From the NCBI GenBank assembly GCA_902535625.1, contig CACAUA010000004.1:1-60563 (forward strand): a DNA stretch of 60,563 bases, given 5' to 3'. Positions 43,390 to 53,638 of this stretch are shown here, piece by piece. The notes under the pieces were generated by a model that was not told where the DNA came from, ran no database searches, and worked only from the letters and a program-made list of their open reading frames with translations. The first letter of the stretch is position 1. Each line of letters opens with the position of its first letter. Origin of the DNA: an uncultured Pelagibacteraceae bacterium (lineage in GTDB: Bacteria; Pseudomonadota; Alphaproteobacteria; Pelagibacterales; Pelagibacteraceae). Both the position numbers and the translations under genes were made by a program.

Positions 43390-44724
43390 TTAGTTTTTAT
43401 TTAGAAAAGTTTCAGATGAATCATCCATTGCTTTTGCCCAAGCTGTATGATGAACTGGAGCGACAGATCCTGTAACTGGAGATGAAAAAGATTTATTTCT
43501 ATACGTTGATATATCTTCAACCTTATGATGTTCCCACTCTTTAAAATGTTTTCTTATCAGCTCAAAATCTATTTTTGGATAATCTGACATATCATGCAAT
43601 TCCTTTGTGTATTCAGTTTGAAAATCAATCATCTGATCAGGATTTTCCAGTTTTTCTTCTAAAGCAACCCATTTGTTAATATCTTTTTCGATTTCATCTC
43701 CACTTGGCAAATTAATTTTACCCATTATAACATCTCTCGCATACCAAGCTTGGCAATCAAACATATTAAATGTGTGAAACTGGTCTTGCATTCCTAGATA
43801 CAAAAGTTTGTGATTATCCTGCCAAACAACACCTTTGTATAATTTTGGAGGATAAAGTCTGTTTCTTGTTTTAAGTTTTAAATTTTCTTCCAAAAAAGGA
43901 AAATGATGCAGGTAACCAGTACACAGTATTATTACATCTGCATCCTGTTCGGTACCATCTTTAAAAATTGCTTTTTTTCCTTCCAATCTATCTAAATAGA
44001 ATACTTCTTTCATTCCTTCTGGCCATTTAAAACCCATAGGATTATGTCTGAAGCCAATTGTTACACTTTTTGCTCCATATTTATTGCATTGAAGTGCAAT
44101 ATCTTCTGCAGAATAACTACTTCCTAAAACTATAATATTTTTTCCTCTAAATTCTTCCGCATCTCTAAAGTCATGCGAATGCATTATTCTTCCAGGAAAC
44201 GAACTCATACCTTTATATTCAGGTATAAAAGGAACTGAAAAATGACCAGTGGACACTACAACGTAATCAAAATGATCAGTTAAAATTTTATCATTTTCTT
44301 TATCTTGATAGCTAACTTCAAATTTATCTGATTTAAAAACTGTATTAACTACTCTTGTATTAAATTTAATTTTATTTCTTAAATTTCCTTTACTTACTCT
44401 ACTAGTTATATAATCATAAAGTACTTCTCTAGGTGGGAAAGATGGAATTGGCTTACCAAAATGTTCATCAAAAGAATAATCTGCAAATTCAAGACACTCT
44501 TTAGGTCCGTTTGACCAAAGATATCTATACATGCTATTATGAACTGGATCTCCATATTGGTCAGATCCTGTTCTCCAGCTATAATTCCAAAGACCTCCCC
44601 AATCACTTTGTTTTTCAAAGCAAACTATTTCAGGTATTTTGTCTCCTTTTTTCTCGGCATGTTCAAAAGCCCTTAGTATTGATAACCCGCAGGGTCCAGC
44701 ACCGATAATAGCGACTTTAGTCAT
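43390..44724 (-). CDS. tmm: Trimethylamine monooxygenase
   Basis: Flavin-containing monooxygenase of 444 residues. FAD motif GAGPCG (about 8-13), NADP motif GSSYSAED (about 204-211), and the FMO fingerprint region PGRIMHSHDF (about 181-190) are present, as is STGHFSVPFIPEYKG. Overall the sequence follows bacterial Tmm, which oxidises trimethylamine to trimethylamine N-oxide and can act on DMS. It is divergent from the Fe-ADH gene (76 bases between starts) and convergent with the GH63 gene (nine bases). Presence fits methylamine use by the other genes in the window. Confidence 0.9.
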   Translation of the reverse strand: MTKVAIIGAGPCGLSILRAFEHAEKKGDKIPEIVCFEKQSDWGGLWNYSWRTGSDQYGDPVHNSMYRYLWSNGPKECLEFADYSFDEHFGKPIPSFPPREVLYDYITSRVSKGNLRNKIKFNTRVVNTVFKSDKFEVSYQDKENDKILTDHFDYVVVSTGHFSVPFIPEYKGMSSFPGRIMHSHDFRDAEEFRGKNIIVLGSSYSAEDIALQCNKYGAKSVTIGFRHNPMGFKWPEGMKEVFYLDRLEGKKAIFKDGTEQDADVIILCTGYLHHFPFLEENLKLKTRNRLYPPKLYKGVVWQDNHKLLYLGMQDQFHTFNMFDCQAWYARDVIMGKINLPSGDEIEKDINKWVALEEKLENPDQMIDFQTEYTKELHDMSDYPKIDFELIRKHFKEWEHHKVEDISTYRNKSFSSPVTGSVAPVHHTAWAKAMDDSSETFLNKN

Positions 44725-44800
44725 GATAATTTTTCCTCTACAATTAAAATTATAAATATATTGTACTAAGAAAAATAGAAAAATTAAATATTATTTTAAT

Positions 44801-45958
44801 ATGAAAACTAATTGGAATTATCCTACTACAATTTGGGTTGGAGAGAATAGAATTCAAGATTTAGGTCTAGCATGTAAAAATTTGAAAATTGATAAACCAT
44901 TATTTGTCACAGATAAGGATTTAATTAATCTAAAAATGGTTCAAGATATTATTTTAGATTTAAGAAAAACCTTTAATCATCTTCAAGTTTTTTCAAATTT
45001 TTCAGGTAATCCTTTAGGCGAGAATGTGGAAGAGGGAGTAAGGGAGTTTAAGAAATTAGGTTGTGATGGAGTTATTGCATTTGGTGGTGGCAGCGGTCTT
45101 GATGTAGGTAAAGCTATTGCTTTTATGTCAGGACAGTCTAGACCAATATGGGATTTTGAAGATGTAGGTGATTATTGGAAAAGAGCAGATGAAAATAACA
45201 TTGCACCTATCATTGCTGTACCCACTACAGCAGGGACAGGTTCAGAAACTGGAAGAGCATCAGCTATAATCAATAAACAAACAGGTATAAAAAAAATTAT
45301 TTTCCACCCGAAATTTTTACCTTCAATTGTAATTTTAGATCCTAATTTAACTTTAGATCTTTCTCCAAGATTGACTGCAGCGACAGGTATGGATGCTTTG
45401 GCACACAATTTAGAAGCTTTTTGTGCGTCTGGATTCCACCCGATGGCTGATGGAATTGCGATTGAGGGAATGAAGTTAATTAAAAACTCATTAATTAAAG
45501 CAGTTAAGAATGGAAAAGATTTAAATGCTAGAGCAGAATTATTAGCTTCAGCTAGTATGGGTTCTACCGCTTTTCAAAAAGGGCTTGGCGCTATTCATTC
45601 TTTAAGCCACCCTATTAATGCCCAATTTAATGTTCACCACGGTTTATCAAATGCTATCTTTATGCCTTATGTATTAACTTTTAACAAAGAAATGATTGAA
45701 AAAAAGATAATTTCTATATGTGATTATCTCGAACTCGATAAAAGTTTTGATAGTTTTTTAAACTGGATTTTAGAACTAAGAAAAGAATTAAATATACCAC
45801 ATAAATTATCAGAAATTGTTGATGTAAATAAAATAAATTTAGAAAAGTTATCAGTTATGGCATTAGAAGATCCATCCACTTCTACCAATCCAAGGACAAT
45901 GAGTAAGGATGACATGAAAGCACTTTATGAACACAGTATTTCAGGTAAATTATTCTAA
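44801..45958 (+). CDS. Iron-containing alcohol dehydrogenase
   Basis: Fe-ADH family protein of 385 residues. The nucleotide site is IAFGGGSGLDVGKA (about 92-105), followed by VPTTAGTGSETGRASAI. Metal ligands are the Asp and His of TGMDALAHNLEAF and the histidines of IHSLSHPINAQFNVHHGLSNAIFMPYV. It interconverts an alcohol and an aldehyde with NAD(P). Its proximity to Tmm and Fhs suggests a C1 or short-chain alcohol, and a methanol role for such an enzyme has been proposed in SAR11; this is not provable here. It overlaps the amidotransferase gene by one base. Confidence 0.85.
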   Translation: MKTNWNYPTTIWVGENRIQDLGLACKNLKIDKPLFVTDKDLINLKMVQDIILDLRKTFNHLQVFSNFSGNPLGENVEEGVREFKKLGCDGVIAFGGGSGLDVGKAIAFMSGQSRPIWDFEDVGDYWKRADENNIAPIIAVPTTAGTGSETGRASAIINKQTGIKKIIFHPKFLPSIVILDPNLTLDLSPRLTAATGMDALAHNLEAFCASGFHPMADGIAIEGMKLIKNSLIKAVKNGKDLNARAELLASASMGSTAFQKGLGAIHSLSHPINAQFNVHHGLSNAIFMPYVLTFNKEMIEKKIISICDYLELDKSFDSFLNWILELRKELNIPHKLSEIVDVNKINLEKLSVMALEDPSTSTNPRTMSKDDMKALYEHSISGKLF

Positions 45959-46740
45959 TGAAAAGAATTCTTATAGTTGAGGGTAATCTTAGAGAAGAAA
46001 ATCAAAGCTTTACTGATGGTGGAATTAAAACTCATACTGAAAGTTTAAAAGACAGTATTAGTTATTTTACAGATCAATTAGATATTGATGTTGTTAATCC
46101 TTCTTCGGATGAAAACATTAACGAAGTAGCTAAAGATTTAACTAAATATAATGGAATGATATGGGGTGGTAGTAGTTTAAATATTTACAATGATACTCCT
46201 GAAATAAGAAGACAAATAAATTTTATGAGGGAATGTCAAAAGAATATAAAAAATATATTCGCAATTTGTTGGGGAATGCAAGTTGCTGTAACGGTTGCTG
46301 GTGGAGAAGTAAAGAAATGCCCTAATGGTGCTCATAGAGGAATAGCTCATGATATAGAAATAAACGAAAACGGCCTTAAACATCCGCTTTATAAAAATAA
46401 AAATAAAAAATTTAATACCCCTGCATTTAATTTTGATGAAGTTGTAAAATTACCTGAGGGCTGTACATTACTTTCATCAAATCCAATAAATAAAGTCATG
46501 GGTATAAATTTTAATGTTGGTTCAACGAATGTATGGGGAATTCAATATCACCCAGAGATCACTTATGCTAAAATGATAAGCTTAATTCATTTTAGGAGAG
46601 ATCGACTTTTAGAAAAAAAAGCATTTATTGACCAAATGGAAATAGACTCTCATGTAAAAATTATAGAAGATGAAAATAAAATTTCAAATAAAGATGCAAG
46701 GATGAGAGAATTAGAAAACTGGCTAAATAATTTAAATTAG
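45958..46740 (+). CDS. Class-I glutamine amidotransferase-like protein
   Basis: Protein of 260 residues with the class-I triad: nucleophile cysteine in [11 protein letters not shown] (about residue 103) and His-Glu in [11 protein letters not shown] (about residues 194-196). An unusual insertion-free lid precedes [12 protein letters not shown]. There is no synthase domain, so it is a stand-alone amidase of the GMP-synthase-like type. Coupled by one base to the Fe-ADH gene and convergent with fhs, it could hydrolyse a gamma-glutamyl amide, but there is no direct evidence of the substrate. Confidence 0.75.
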   Translation: MKRILIVEGNLREENQSFTDGGIKTHTESLKDSISYFTDQLDIDVVNPSSDENINEVAKDLTKYNGMIWGGSSLNIYNDTPEIRRQINFMRECQKNIKNIFAICWGMQVAVTVAGGEVKKCPNGAHRGIAHDIEINENGLKHPLYKNKNKKFNTPAFNFDEVVKLPEGCTLLSSNPINKVMGINFNVGSTNVWGIQYHPEITYAKMISLIHFRRDRLLEKKAFIDQMEIDSHVKIIEDENKISNKDARMRELENWLNNLN

Positions 46741-48416
46741 AACAAGCCTTCTATTTCACCTTTTTCATTAAGCTTAATAGAGTCTGCTGCAGGAACTCGA
46801 GGAAGTCCTGGCATTGTCATGATGGCACCGCATATAACAACAATAAATTCTGCACCTGAAGATAATCTTACTTCTCTAATTGGTAATGAATGGCCTGTTG
46901 GAGCACCTTTTGCATTTGGATCAGTAGAAAAACTATATTGTGTTTTCGCTACACATATAGGTAAATTTCCATAACCCGCTTCTTCAAAAGATTTTAATTG
47001 ATCTTTTATTTTACTGTCAGCAACAACTTCGTTTGCTCGATATATTTCTTTTGCAACAGTTTCAACTTTCTTTAGTAAAGGTGTTTTTTCATCATATAAA
47101 AATTTAAAATTTGCTTGTTTTTGATCAATTAAATCTACAACATGTGTGGCAAGTTCTTTTGTTCCTTCACCACCATTTGACCAATGAGTACATAAAGTAG
47201 CTTTAACTCCCATATTATCACAAGCATTTATTAACTCTTTTACTTCATTATCAGTATCGGCAACAAAATGATTAACAGCAACCGCTACCGGTAAACCAAA
47301 TTTTTTTACGTTTTCAATGTGTCTTTCCAAATTTACCAAACCTTTTTTTAACGCGTCTACATTTTCATTTTTTAAATCATCTTTAGCTACACCGCCGTGC
47401 ATTTTTAATGCTCTAATTGTTGCAACAATAACTACACACTCAGGTTTTAAATTTGATTTTCTACATTTAATATCTAAAAATTTTTCCGCTCCTAGGTCTG
47501 CTCCAAATCCAGCTTCAGTTACAACATAATCAGCTAGTTTTAAACCTGCTTTAGTTGCTATTACAGAGTTACAACCGTGCGCAATATTTGCAAAAGGACC
47601 ACCATGAATAATTGCTGGATTATTTTCTAAAGTTTGAGTTACATTAGGTCTAATTGCTTCTTTCAACAAAACAGTCATTGGTCCATGAGCATTTAAATCT
47701 TTTGCAAAAATAGGCTTTCTATCTCTAGTATAAGCAACTGTAATATTACCTATTCTCTTTTCCAAATCTTCAAGATCATTTGCTAAACAAAAGATAGCCA
47801 TTATCTCAGATGCTACTGTAATATCAAAACCATCTTCTCTTGGAAAACCATTCGCAACTCCACCCAAATTAATATTGATAGATCTTAAAGATCTATCATT
47901 CATATCCATAACTCTTCTCCAGACTACTCGTCTTACATCTATGTTTAATTTATTTCCCCAATAAATATGATTATCAATTAACGCTGACAATAAGTTGTGA
48001 GCAGATGTAATTGCATGGAAGTCTCCTGTGAAATGTAAATTGATTTGTTCCATTGGAACAACTTGAGCATATCCTCCACCTGCTGCTCCTCCTTTCATTC
48101 CAAATGAGGGACCTAAACTAGGTTCACGTAAACACACTATAGAATTTTTACCAATTTTATTTAATCCATCATTTAAACCAACTGACGTAGTAGTTTTTCC
48201 CTCACCTGCAGGAGTTGGTGTAATAGCAGTAACTAAAATTAATTTTCCATTTTGTTTATCTTTTAAACTATCTAAATATTCTAAATTTATTTTAGCAATA
48301 TGACGTCCCATAGGACTAAAAGCACTTGGTTCGTCTGGAACATTAATTTTACCCAAAATCTCATTTATGGGTTTCATTTTTGCTTCTCGTGCAATTTGGA
48401 TATCTGATTTTGACAT
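46737..48416 (-). CDS. fhs: Formate-tetrahydrofolate ligase
   Basis: Protein of 559 residues, full family length. The ATP-binding P-loop is [14 protein letters not shown] (about 69-82), and other family segments are [62 protein letters not shown] and [11 protein letters not shown]. It interconverts formate plus THF plus ATP with 10-formyl-THF. In this context it can drain THF-bound C1 units from demethylation to formate with ATP gain, or feed purine synthesis. It is divergent from the sarcosine-oxidase-like operon (121 bases between starts). Confidence 0.95.
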   Translation of the reverse strand: MSKSDIQIAREAKMKPINEILGKINVPDEPSAFSPMGRHIAKINLEYLDSLKDKQNGKLILVTAITPTPAGEGKTTTSVGLNDGLNKIGKNSIVCLREPSLGPSFGMKGGAAGGGYAQVVPMEQINLHFTGDFHAITSAHNLLSALIDNHIYWGNKLNIDVRRVVWRRVMDMNDRSLRSININLGGVANGFPREDGFDITVASEIMAIFCLANDLEDLEKRIGNITVAYTRDRKPIFAKDLNAHGPMTVLLKEAIRPNVTQTLENNPAIIHGGPFANIAHGCNSVIATKAGLKLADYVVTEAGFGADLGAEKFLDIKCRKSNLKPECVVIVATIRALKMHGGVAKDDLKNENVDALKKGLVNLERHIENVKKFGLPVAVAVNHFVADTDNEVKELINACDNMGVKATLCTHWSNGGEGTKELATHVVDLIDQKQANFKFLYDEKTPLLKKVETVAKEIYRANEVVADSKIKDQLKSFEEAGYGNLPICVAKTQYSFSTDPNAKGAPTGHSLPIREVRLSSGAEFIVVICGAIMTMPGLPRVPAADSIKLNEKGEIEGLF

Positions 48417-48537
48417 AAATCTAATTACTTATTAATGAGCAGAATTACTATCCTTTTTTGTCACGTATTTAAACATCTAAAAAATATATATAAAAAAAAT
48501 TAGCAAAAACTTATATTTAATTTTATAAAACTTACGG

Positions 48538-49794
48538 ATGCAGAAATATTCAGTATTTAGTCTAATCAAAAATGCTTTCTCCAATCACCAAAATTGGGAA
48601 GTTGCTTGGAAAGATCCAACTCCAAAAAGTGAATATGATGTAGTCATCATTGGAGGTGGAGGACACGGTCTTGCTACTGCATATTATTTAGCAAAAGAAC
48701 ATAATATTAGAAATGTAGCTATCATTGAGAAAGGCTGGATTGGTGGTGGAAATGTTGGTCGAAATACAACGATCATAAGATCAAATTTTATGTACGATGC
48801 TAATGCAAGATTTAATGAATTTGGAATGGATTTGTGGAGAAACTTAAGTCAAGAACTGAACTTTAATGTGATGTTTTCTCCAAGGGGAATAATAAACTTA
48901 GCCCACTCAGATGCTCAAATGAATGCATATGCTCGTAGAGGAAACTCTATGAGATTAAATGGAATAGATGCAAAGTTATTGGATAGAGACGAAGTTAAAA
49001 AATTAATTCCAATGGCAGACTTTAGTGATGAAGTACGTTTCCCAATCTTTGGTGGTTTAATGCAACCAAGTGCTGGTACCGCAAGACATGATGCTGTTGC
49101 CTGGGGTTATGCGCGTCAAGCAGATGATATGGGAGTAGATATAATACAACATTGTGAAGTCACTGGTTTTGATGTTGTAAATGGAAAAATAAAAGGAATT
49201 AGAACTTCAAGAGGAGATATTAAAGCAAAAAAAGTTGGATTATGTGTTGCAGGTAGCACAAATATATTAGCTGAAAAATTAAATATGACACTGCCAATAG
49301 AAACTCATGTACTGCAAGCTTGTGTTTCAGAACCTGTAAAACCATTATTAGACGGAGTAGTAACTTTTGGTGCAGGCCACTTTTATATAAGTCAATCAGA
49401 CAAAGGTGAGATGGTAATGGGTGGTGATCTTGATGGATATAATAGTTATGCTCAAAGAGGTAACTTGCCAACTATACAACATGTATTGACAGGTGGCTTA
49501 GCTTTGTTTCCATTTTTAAGTAGATTAAAAATGTTAAGGACATGGGGAGGGATCATGGATATGTCAATGGATGGTTCTCCAATAATTGATAAAACTCATA
49601 TTGAAGGTTTATATTTAAACTGCGGATGGTGTTATGGAGGTTTTAAATCAACTCCTGTCTCAGGTTGGACATTTGCTCACACAATTGCGCAAGATCAAGT
49701 TCATGAATTAAATTCAGAATTAAGATTAAATAGATTTTCTACAGGCCATCTTTTAGATGAAAAAGGTTTAGGAACTAAAACCTGGATTGGTTAA
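48538..49794 (+). CDS. soxB: Sarcosine oxidase / N-methylglutamate dehydrogenase, beta-type subunit
   Basis: Flavoprotein of 418 residues. FAD motif VVIIGGGGHGLATAYYLAKEH (about 34-54); the GGGNVGRNTTIIRSNF segment holds the flavin-linking region of SoxB. C-terminal features are GGIMDMSMDGSPIIDKTHIEGLYLNCGWCYGG. It is the amine-oxidising subunit of a heterotetramer encoded soxBDAG. The same architecture serves sarcosine oxidase and N-methylglutamate dehydrogenase (MgdA); MgsABC-type genes and Tmm in this window favour the latter, but this is inference. SoxD follows after three bases. Confidence 0.88.
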   Translation: MQKYSVFSLIKNAFSNHQNWEVAWKDPTPKSEYDVVIIGGGGHGLATAYYLAKEHNIRNVAIIEKGWIGGGNVGRNTTIIRSNFMYDANARFNEFGMDLWRNLSQELNFNVMFSPRGIINLAHSDAQMNAYARRGNSMRLNGIDAKLLDRDEVKKLIPMADFSDEVRFPIFGGLMQPSAGTARHDAVAWGYARQADDMGVDIIQHCEVTGFDVVNGKIKGIRTSRGDIKAKKVGLCVAGSTNILAEKLNMTLPIETHVLQACVSEPVKPLLDGVVTFGAGHFYISQSDKGEMVMGGDLDGYNSYAQRGNLPTIQHVLTGGLALFPFLSRLKMLRTWGGIMDMSMDGSPIIDKTHIEGLYLNCGWCYGGFKSTPVSGWTFAHTIAQDQVHELNSELRLNRFSTGHLLDEKGLGTKTWIG

Positions 49795-49797
49795 AAA

Positions 49798-50067
49798 ATG
49801 TTATACATCAAATGTCCTTATTGCGGTTTAAGAGCACAAAAAGAATTTTCATATGGAGGTGATGCAACTGTAAAAAGACCTAATATAAATGAAGAAGTAT
49901 CAAGCGAGGATTGGGATAATTTTGTTTATATGAGAAAAAGTCCAAGAGGGAAACATATAGAGTTATGGCAACATATAGCTGGATGTAGACAATGGATAAA
50001 GGTGCAAAGAGACACCGCTACACATGAAATTTTCCAAACAGCAAAAGTCACAGAAGAAATAAGATGA
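49798..50067 (+). CDS. soxD: Sarcosine oxidase / NMG dehydrogenase, delta-type subunit
   Basis: Protein of 89 residues with the SoxD zinc ribbon: CPYCG at residues 6-10, a histidine in LWQHIAGCRQW and the cysteine at about residue 63. Length and motif are typical. It binds zinc and is a structural subunit of the tetramer. It overlaps the alpha-subunit gene by four bases. Confidence 0.9.
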   Translation: MLYIKCPYCGLRAQKEFSYGGDATVKRPNINEEVSSEDWDNFVYMRKSPRGKHIELWQHIAGCRQWIKVQRDTATHEIFQTAKVTEEIR

Positions 50068-53060
50068 GCCAACCATTTAGATTAAATAAAGAGGGATTAA
50101 TTAATCGAAACAAAAAAATATCTTTTACTTTTAATGGTAAAAAATTATTTGGATATGAGGGAGATACAATTGCATCTGCTTTGATTGCAAATGGAATACA
50201 TTTAGTTGGTAGAAGTTTTAAATATCATAGACCAAGAGGTTTTTTTGGAGCAGGAGTAGAGGAACCAAACGCAAAGCTTCAAGTAGAATTCAATGGTCAT
50301 TCAGAGCCAAATGTTAATGCAACAGAAATGGAACTCATTGAAGGTTTGTCCGCAACAAGCCAAAATTGTTGGCCATCAGTAAATTTTGATATTGGTGCAA
50401 TTAATAATTTTTTAAAAATGTTTTTCCCGGCAGGGTTTTATTACAAAACATTTATGTGGCCTAAAAGTTTCTGGTATAAAATTTACGAACCTTTCATTAG
50501 AAAAGCCGCAGGATTAGGGGTTGCTTCGATAGAAAAAGATAAAGAACGATATGAACATAAATTTGAGTATTGCGATTTATTGGTTACTGGATCTGGACCC
50601 TCTGGATTAGCAAGTGCTTATGCTGCTGCAAAAAATGGAGCAAAAGTAATTTTAGCTGAGGATAAACCAAGATTTGGAGGAACACTTTTAACCGATGATG
50701 TAAGCATCGATAACTTATCAGGAAAAGATTGGGCAGAAAAAATAATTACTGAATTAAAATCTATGCCCAATGTCACTGTAAAAAATAGATCTCAAGTTTT
50801 TGGTTATTATGATCATAACATGCTGGTAATGTTTGAGAGAGTTAGTGATCATTTAGAGAAAAAATCAAAATTCACCCCAAGACAAAGACTTTGGTATATT
50901 AGAGCCAAAGAAACAATTTTATCTACTGGTTCAATTGAAAGACCAATTGTGTTCGGCAACAATGATACTCCAGGAATTTTTTTATCAGCAGCTGCAAAAG
51001 AATATATGAAAGTCTATGGAGTATTGGTTGGAAAGAAACCTTTAATATTCACAAATAACGATAGTGCATATGAAACAGCTTTAGAGTTCAAAAAAAATAA
51101 TGTTGAACCAATTATATTAGATACAAGAGAAGAACATTCATCAGAATTAATTGATGAAGCTAAATCAAAGGGAATTGATATAAGATTTTCTCACGGTGTT
51201 ATTGTTGCTAATGGTTACAAAAAAGTTAAATCTGCAAAAATTGGCAAACTGAATAAAGATAAAAATTCTTTTGGGAAAATAGAAACTGTAGATTGTGATT
51301 GTATTTGTGTGTCTGGATTTTGGACACCATCTGTACATTTAGCATCACAGTCAGGAAATAAACTTAAGTATGAAGAAAAAATTGATGCATTTATTCCAGA
51401 TAAGAAAAAACAACATGAGACCTCAGTCGGTGCAGCAAATGGATCATTTACATTAGAAGAAAGTTTAAAACATGGTTTTGAAAATGGTTCAAATCTTTCC
51501 GCAAAAATTACAGAGACTAAAACAGAAATCTCAATTCCAAATGTAAATGAAAAGAAATACGGAGCTCATGATAAATTTTGGTGTATGCCGTTACCTAAGA
51601 ATGAAAATCCAAAAAGATTTGTTGATTTTCAAAATGATGTATCTGTTTCTGATATAGAAATCGCACTAAGAGAAGGCTACAGATCAATAGAGCATGTTAA
51701 AAGATACACAACTCTTGGAATGGCAACAGATCAAGGCCGTACAAGTAATTTAAATGGCCTTCAGTTGGTATCTAATATAGAAAATAAAATAGTTCCTGAA
51801 GTGGGACACACAACATTTAGACCACCTTTCACACCAATTACAATCGGGACAATAGTTGGTCGTGAAGTAGGTATGGAATATATGCCGACTAGAAAAACCC
51901 CAATGCATGAATGGCATGAGAAAAATAATGCTGTATTTGTTGATGCAGGTGCTTGGAAAAGACCTCGATATTATAAGCTAGGAAGTGAAACTTTATTTGA
52001 AGCTTCAAAGAGAGAGGCAAAAAATGTTAGAGAGAATGTTGGTATATGCGATGTAACTACATTAGGAAAAATTGATATTAAAGGTCCAGACGCAGCAGAA
52101 TTTTTAAATAGAGTTTATACAAATGCTTGGATGAAATTACCTGTTGGAAAAGCAAGATATGGATTGATGCTTAGAGAAGATGGAATTGTCATGGACGATG
52201 GAACAACAACAAGAATTTCAGAAAATCATTATCATATGACAACAACAACTGCACAAGCTGCAAATGTTTTATCTCACTTAGAATATTATCTTCAAATTGT
52301 TTGGCCAGAATTAAATGTAAATGTTGTCTCTACAACTGAGCAATGGGCAGGGGCTGCAATTGCTGGACCTAAATCTAGAGACATGTTATCAAAATTATAT
52401 CCGGACTTAGACGTATCAAATGAAGCTTTGCCTTTTATGGGCTATAAAGAAGCAGAATTTTTTGGTGTTCCATCAAGAATTTTTAGAATTTCATTTTCTG
52501 GTGAGCTTGCATATGAGATTAATGTCAAATCAGATCATGGAATGTTCATGTGGGAGAAAATGATGGAAGTAGGAAAAGATTTTGGAAATCAGCCTTATGG
52601 AACTGAAGCTTTGTCAACATTAAGAATAGAAATGGGACACGTTGCAGGGCCAGAATTAGATGGTCGAACAATCCCATCAGATGTTTCATTAAATGGATTA
52701 GTTTCAAAGAAAAAAGATTTTATCGGCAAAAATTCTTTAGGGAGAGAAGCATTTAATGTTGAGAGCAGACAAAAAATTGTTGGACTTATTCCAATTGATA
52801 GAAAGTCTAGTATTCCTGAAGGATCTCATATCGTCCAAGATCAGAATGCAAAATTACCAAACCCTAAACTTGGTCACGTTTCTTCTTCTTGTTGGAGTGT
52901 AGAAAATAATAATCCATTTTCTCTGGCAATAATGAAAGATGGAAAAAATATGATAGGTAAAAAGTTTTTTGCGGTATCACCATTAAAAAATAAATCAATT
53001 GAAGTAGAAGTTATATCTTCACATTATGTTGACCCTGAAGGAAAAAGAGTTAGATCATGA
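50064..53060 (+). CDS. soxA: Sarcosine oxidase / NMG dehydrogenase, alpha-type subunit
   Basis: Protein of 998 residues. The N-terminal part (about 15-100) is a ferredoxin-like fold lacking the iron-sulfur cysteines, then an NAD-binding pyridine-nucleotide domain (LLVTGSGPSGLASAYAAAKNG, about 172-192) and a GcvT-type THF-binding domain from about 610 (NVGICDVTTLGKIDIKGPDAAEFLNRV, ISFSGELAYEINV, GTEALSTLRIEMGH). Methyl groups oxidised at the flavin subunit are transferred to THF as 5,10-methylene-THF. It overlaps soxD and soxG by four bases each. Confidence 0.9.
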   Translation: MSQPFRLNKEGLINRNKKISFTFNGKKLFGYEGDTIASALIANGIHLVGRSFKYHRPRGFFGAGVEEPNAKLQVEFNGHSEPNVNATEMELIEGLSATSQNCWPSVNFDIGAINNFLKMFFPAGFYYKTFMWPKSFWYKIYEPFIRKAAGLGVASIEKDKERYEHKFEYCDLLVTGSGPSGLASAYAAAKNGAKVILAEDKPRFGGTLLTDDVSIDNLSGKDWAEKIITELKSMPNVTVKNRSQVFGYYDHNMLVMFERVSDHLEKKSKFTPRQRLWYIRAKETILSTGSIERPIVFGNNDTPGIFLSAAAKEYMKVYGVLVGKKPLIFTNNDSAYETALEFKKNNVEPIILDTREEHSSELIDEAKSKGIDIRFSHGVIVANGYKKVKSAKIGKLNKDKNSFGKIETVDCDCICVSGFWTPSVHLASQSGNKLKYEEKIDAFIPDKKKQHETSVGAANGSFTLEESLKHGFENGSNLSAKITETKTEISIPNVNEKKYGAHDKFWCMPLPKNENPKRFVDFQNDVSVSDIEIALREGYRSIEHVKRYTTLGMATDQGRTSNLNGLQLVSNIENKIVPEVGHTTFRPPFTPITIGTIVGREVGMEYMPTRKTPMHEWHEKNNAVFVDAGAWKRPRYYKLGSETLFEASKREAKNVRENVGICDVTTLGKIDIKGPDAAEFLNRVYTNAWMKLPVGKARYGLMLREDGIVMDDGTTTRISENHYHMTTTTAQAANVLSHLEYYLQIVWPELNVNVVSTTEQWAGAAIAGPKSRDMLSKLYPDLDVSNEALPFMGYKEAEFFGVPSRIFRISFSGELAYEINVKSDHGMFMWEKMMEVGKDFGNQPYGTEALSTLRIEMGHVAGPELDGRTIPSDVSLNGLVSKKKDFIGKNSLGREAFNVESRQKIVGLIPIDRKSSIPEGSHIVQDQNAKLPNPKLGHVSSSCWSVENNNPFSLAIMKDGKNMIGKKFFAVSPLKNKSIEVEVISSHYVDPEGKRVRS

Positions 53061-53635
53061 AAAATGTTTCTGCACTAGAAAATATTCATAAACATGGATT
53101 GTTTGGCAATCACGATAGTAAAGATGAGCTAATAAATATTAGAGAAATCAAGGATGTTTTGATTTATCAAATTGTTAAATATAAAAAATCTTCAATTAGT
53201 ATTGATAAAATAAAAATAGATAATTTAAATTTACCTGAGACACTCTTGGTATCTTCAAATACTAATACAAGAATTTTATGGATGGGACCTGATAATTGGT
53301 TGGTCGTTTCAACGAATAAAGAAATAGAAAAATCTATTTTAGAAAACCTAAGTCATGATGATTTTGCATTAACTGATCTATCTCATTCAAGAACAATACT
53401 TGAATTAGAAGGTTCTTTGGTAGATGAAGTATTGAAAAAGGGTTGTCCGTTAAATTTAGATGGTCTTGATGAAGGAAAATGTTCTAATTCTGCTTTTCAT
53501 GCAATCACAATAACTATTGACTTTATTAGTTCAAATCCAAGAAAAGTAAGAATATTTGCTTTAAGAAGTTTTGGAGAATCTCTTTATCATTCAATAACTG
53601 ATGCTTGTTTAGAATTTGGCTATAAAGCTGAATAA
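53057..53635 (+). CDS. soxG: Sarcosine oxidase / NMG dehydrogenase, gamma-type subunit
   Basis: Protein of 192 residues of the SoxG family. The segments LWMGPDNWLVVS, FALTDLSHSRTILELEGSLVDEVLKKGCPLNLD and ALRSFGESLYHSITDACLEFGY are typical. It is a structural GcvT-like subunit of the tetramer. It overlaps the alpha-subunit gene by four bases and ends three bases from the convergent transporter gene. Confidence 0.85.
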   Translation: MKNVSALENIHKHGLFGNHDSKDELINIREIKDVLIYQIVKYKKSSISIDKIKIDNLNLPETLLVSSNTNTRILWMGPDNWLVVSTNKEIEKSILENLSHDDFALTDLSHSRTILELEGSLVDEVLKKGCPLNLDGLDEGKCSNSAFHAITITIDFISSNPRKVRIFALRSFGESLYHSITDACLEFGYKAE

Positions 53636-53638
53636 AAA

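Noticed and set aside
48417..48537. Possible riboswitch or RNA element between fhs and soxB
   Set aside because: The 121 bases are AT-rich without a convincing stem set; glycine or SAM riboswitch cores were not recognised.
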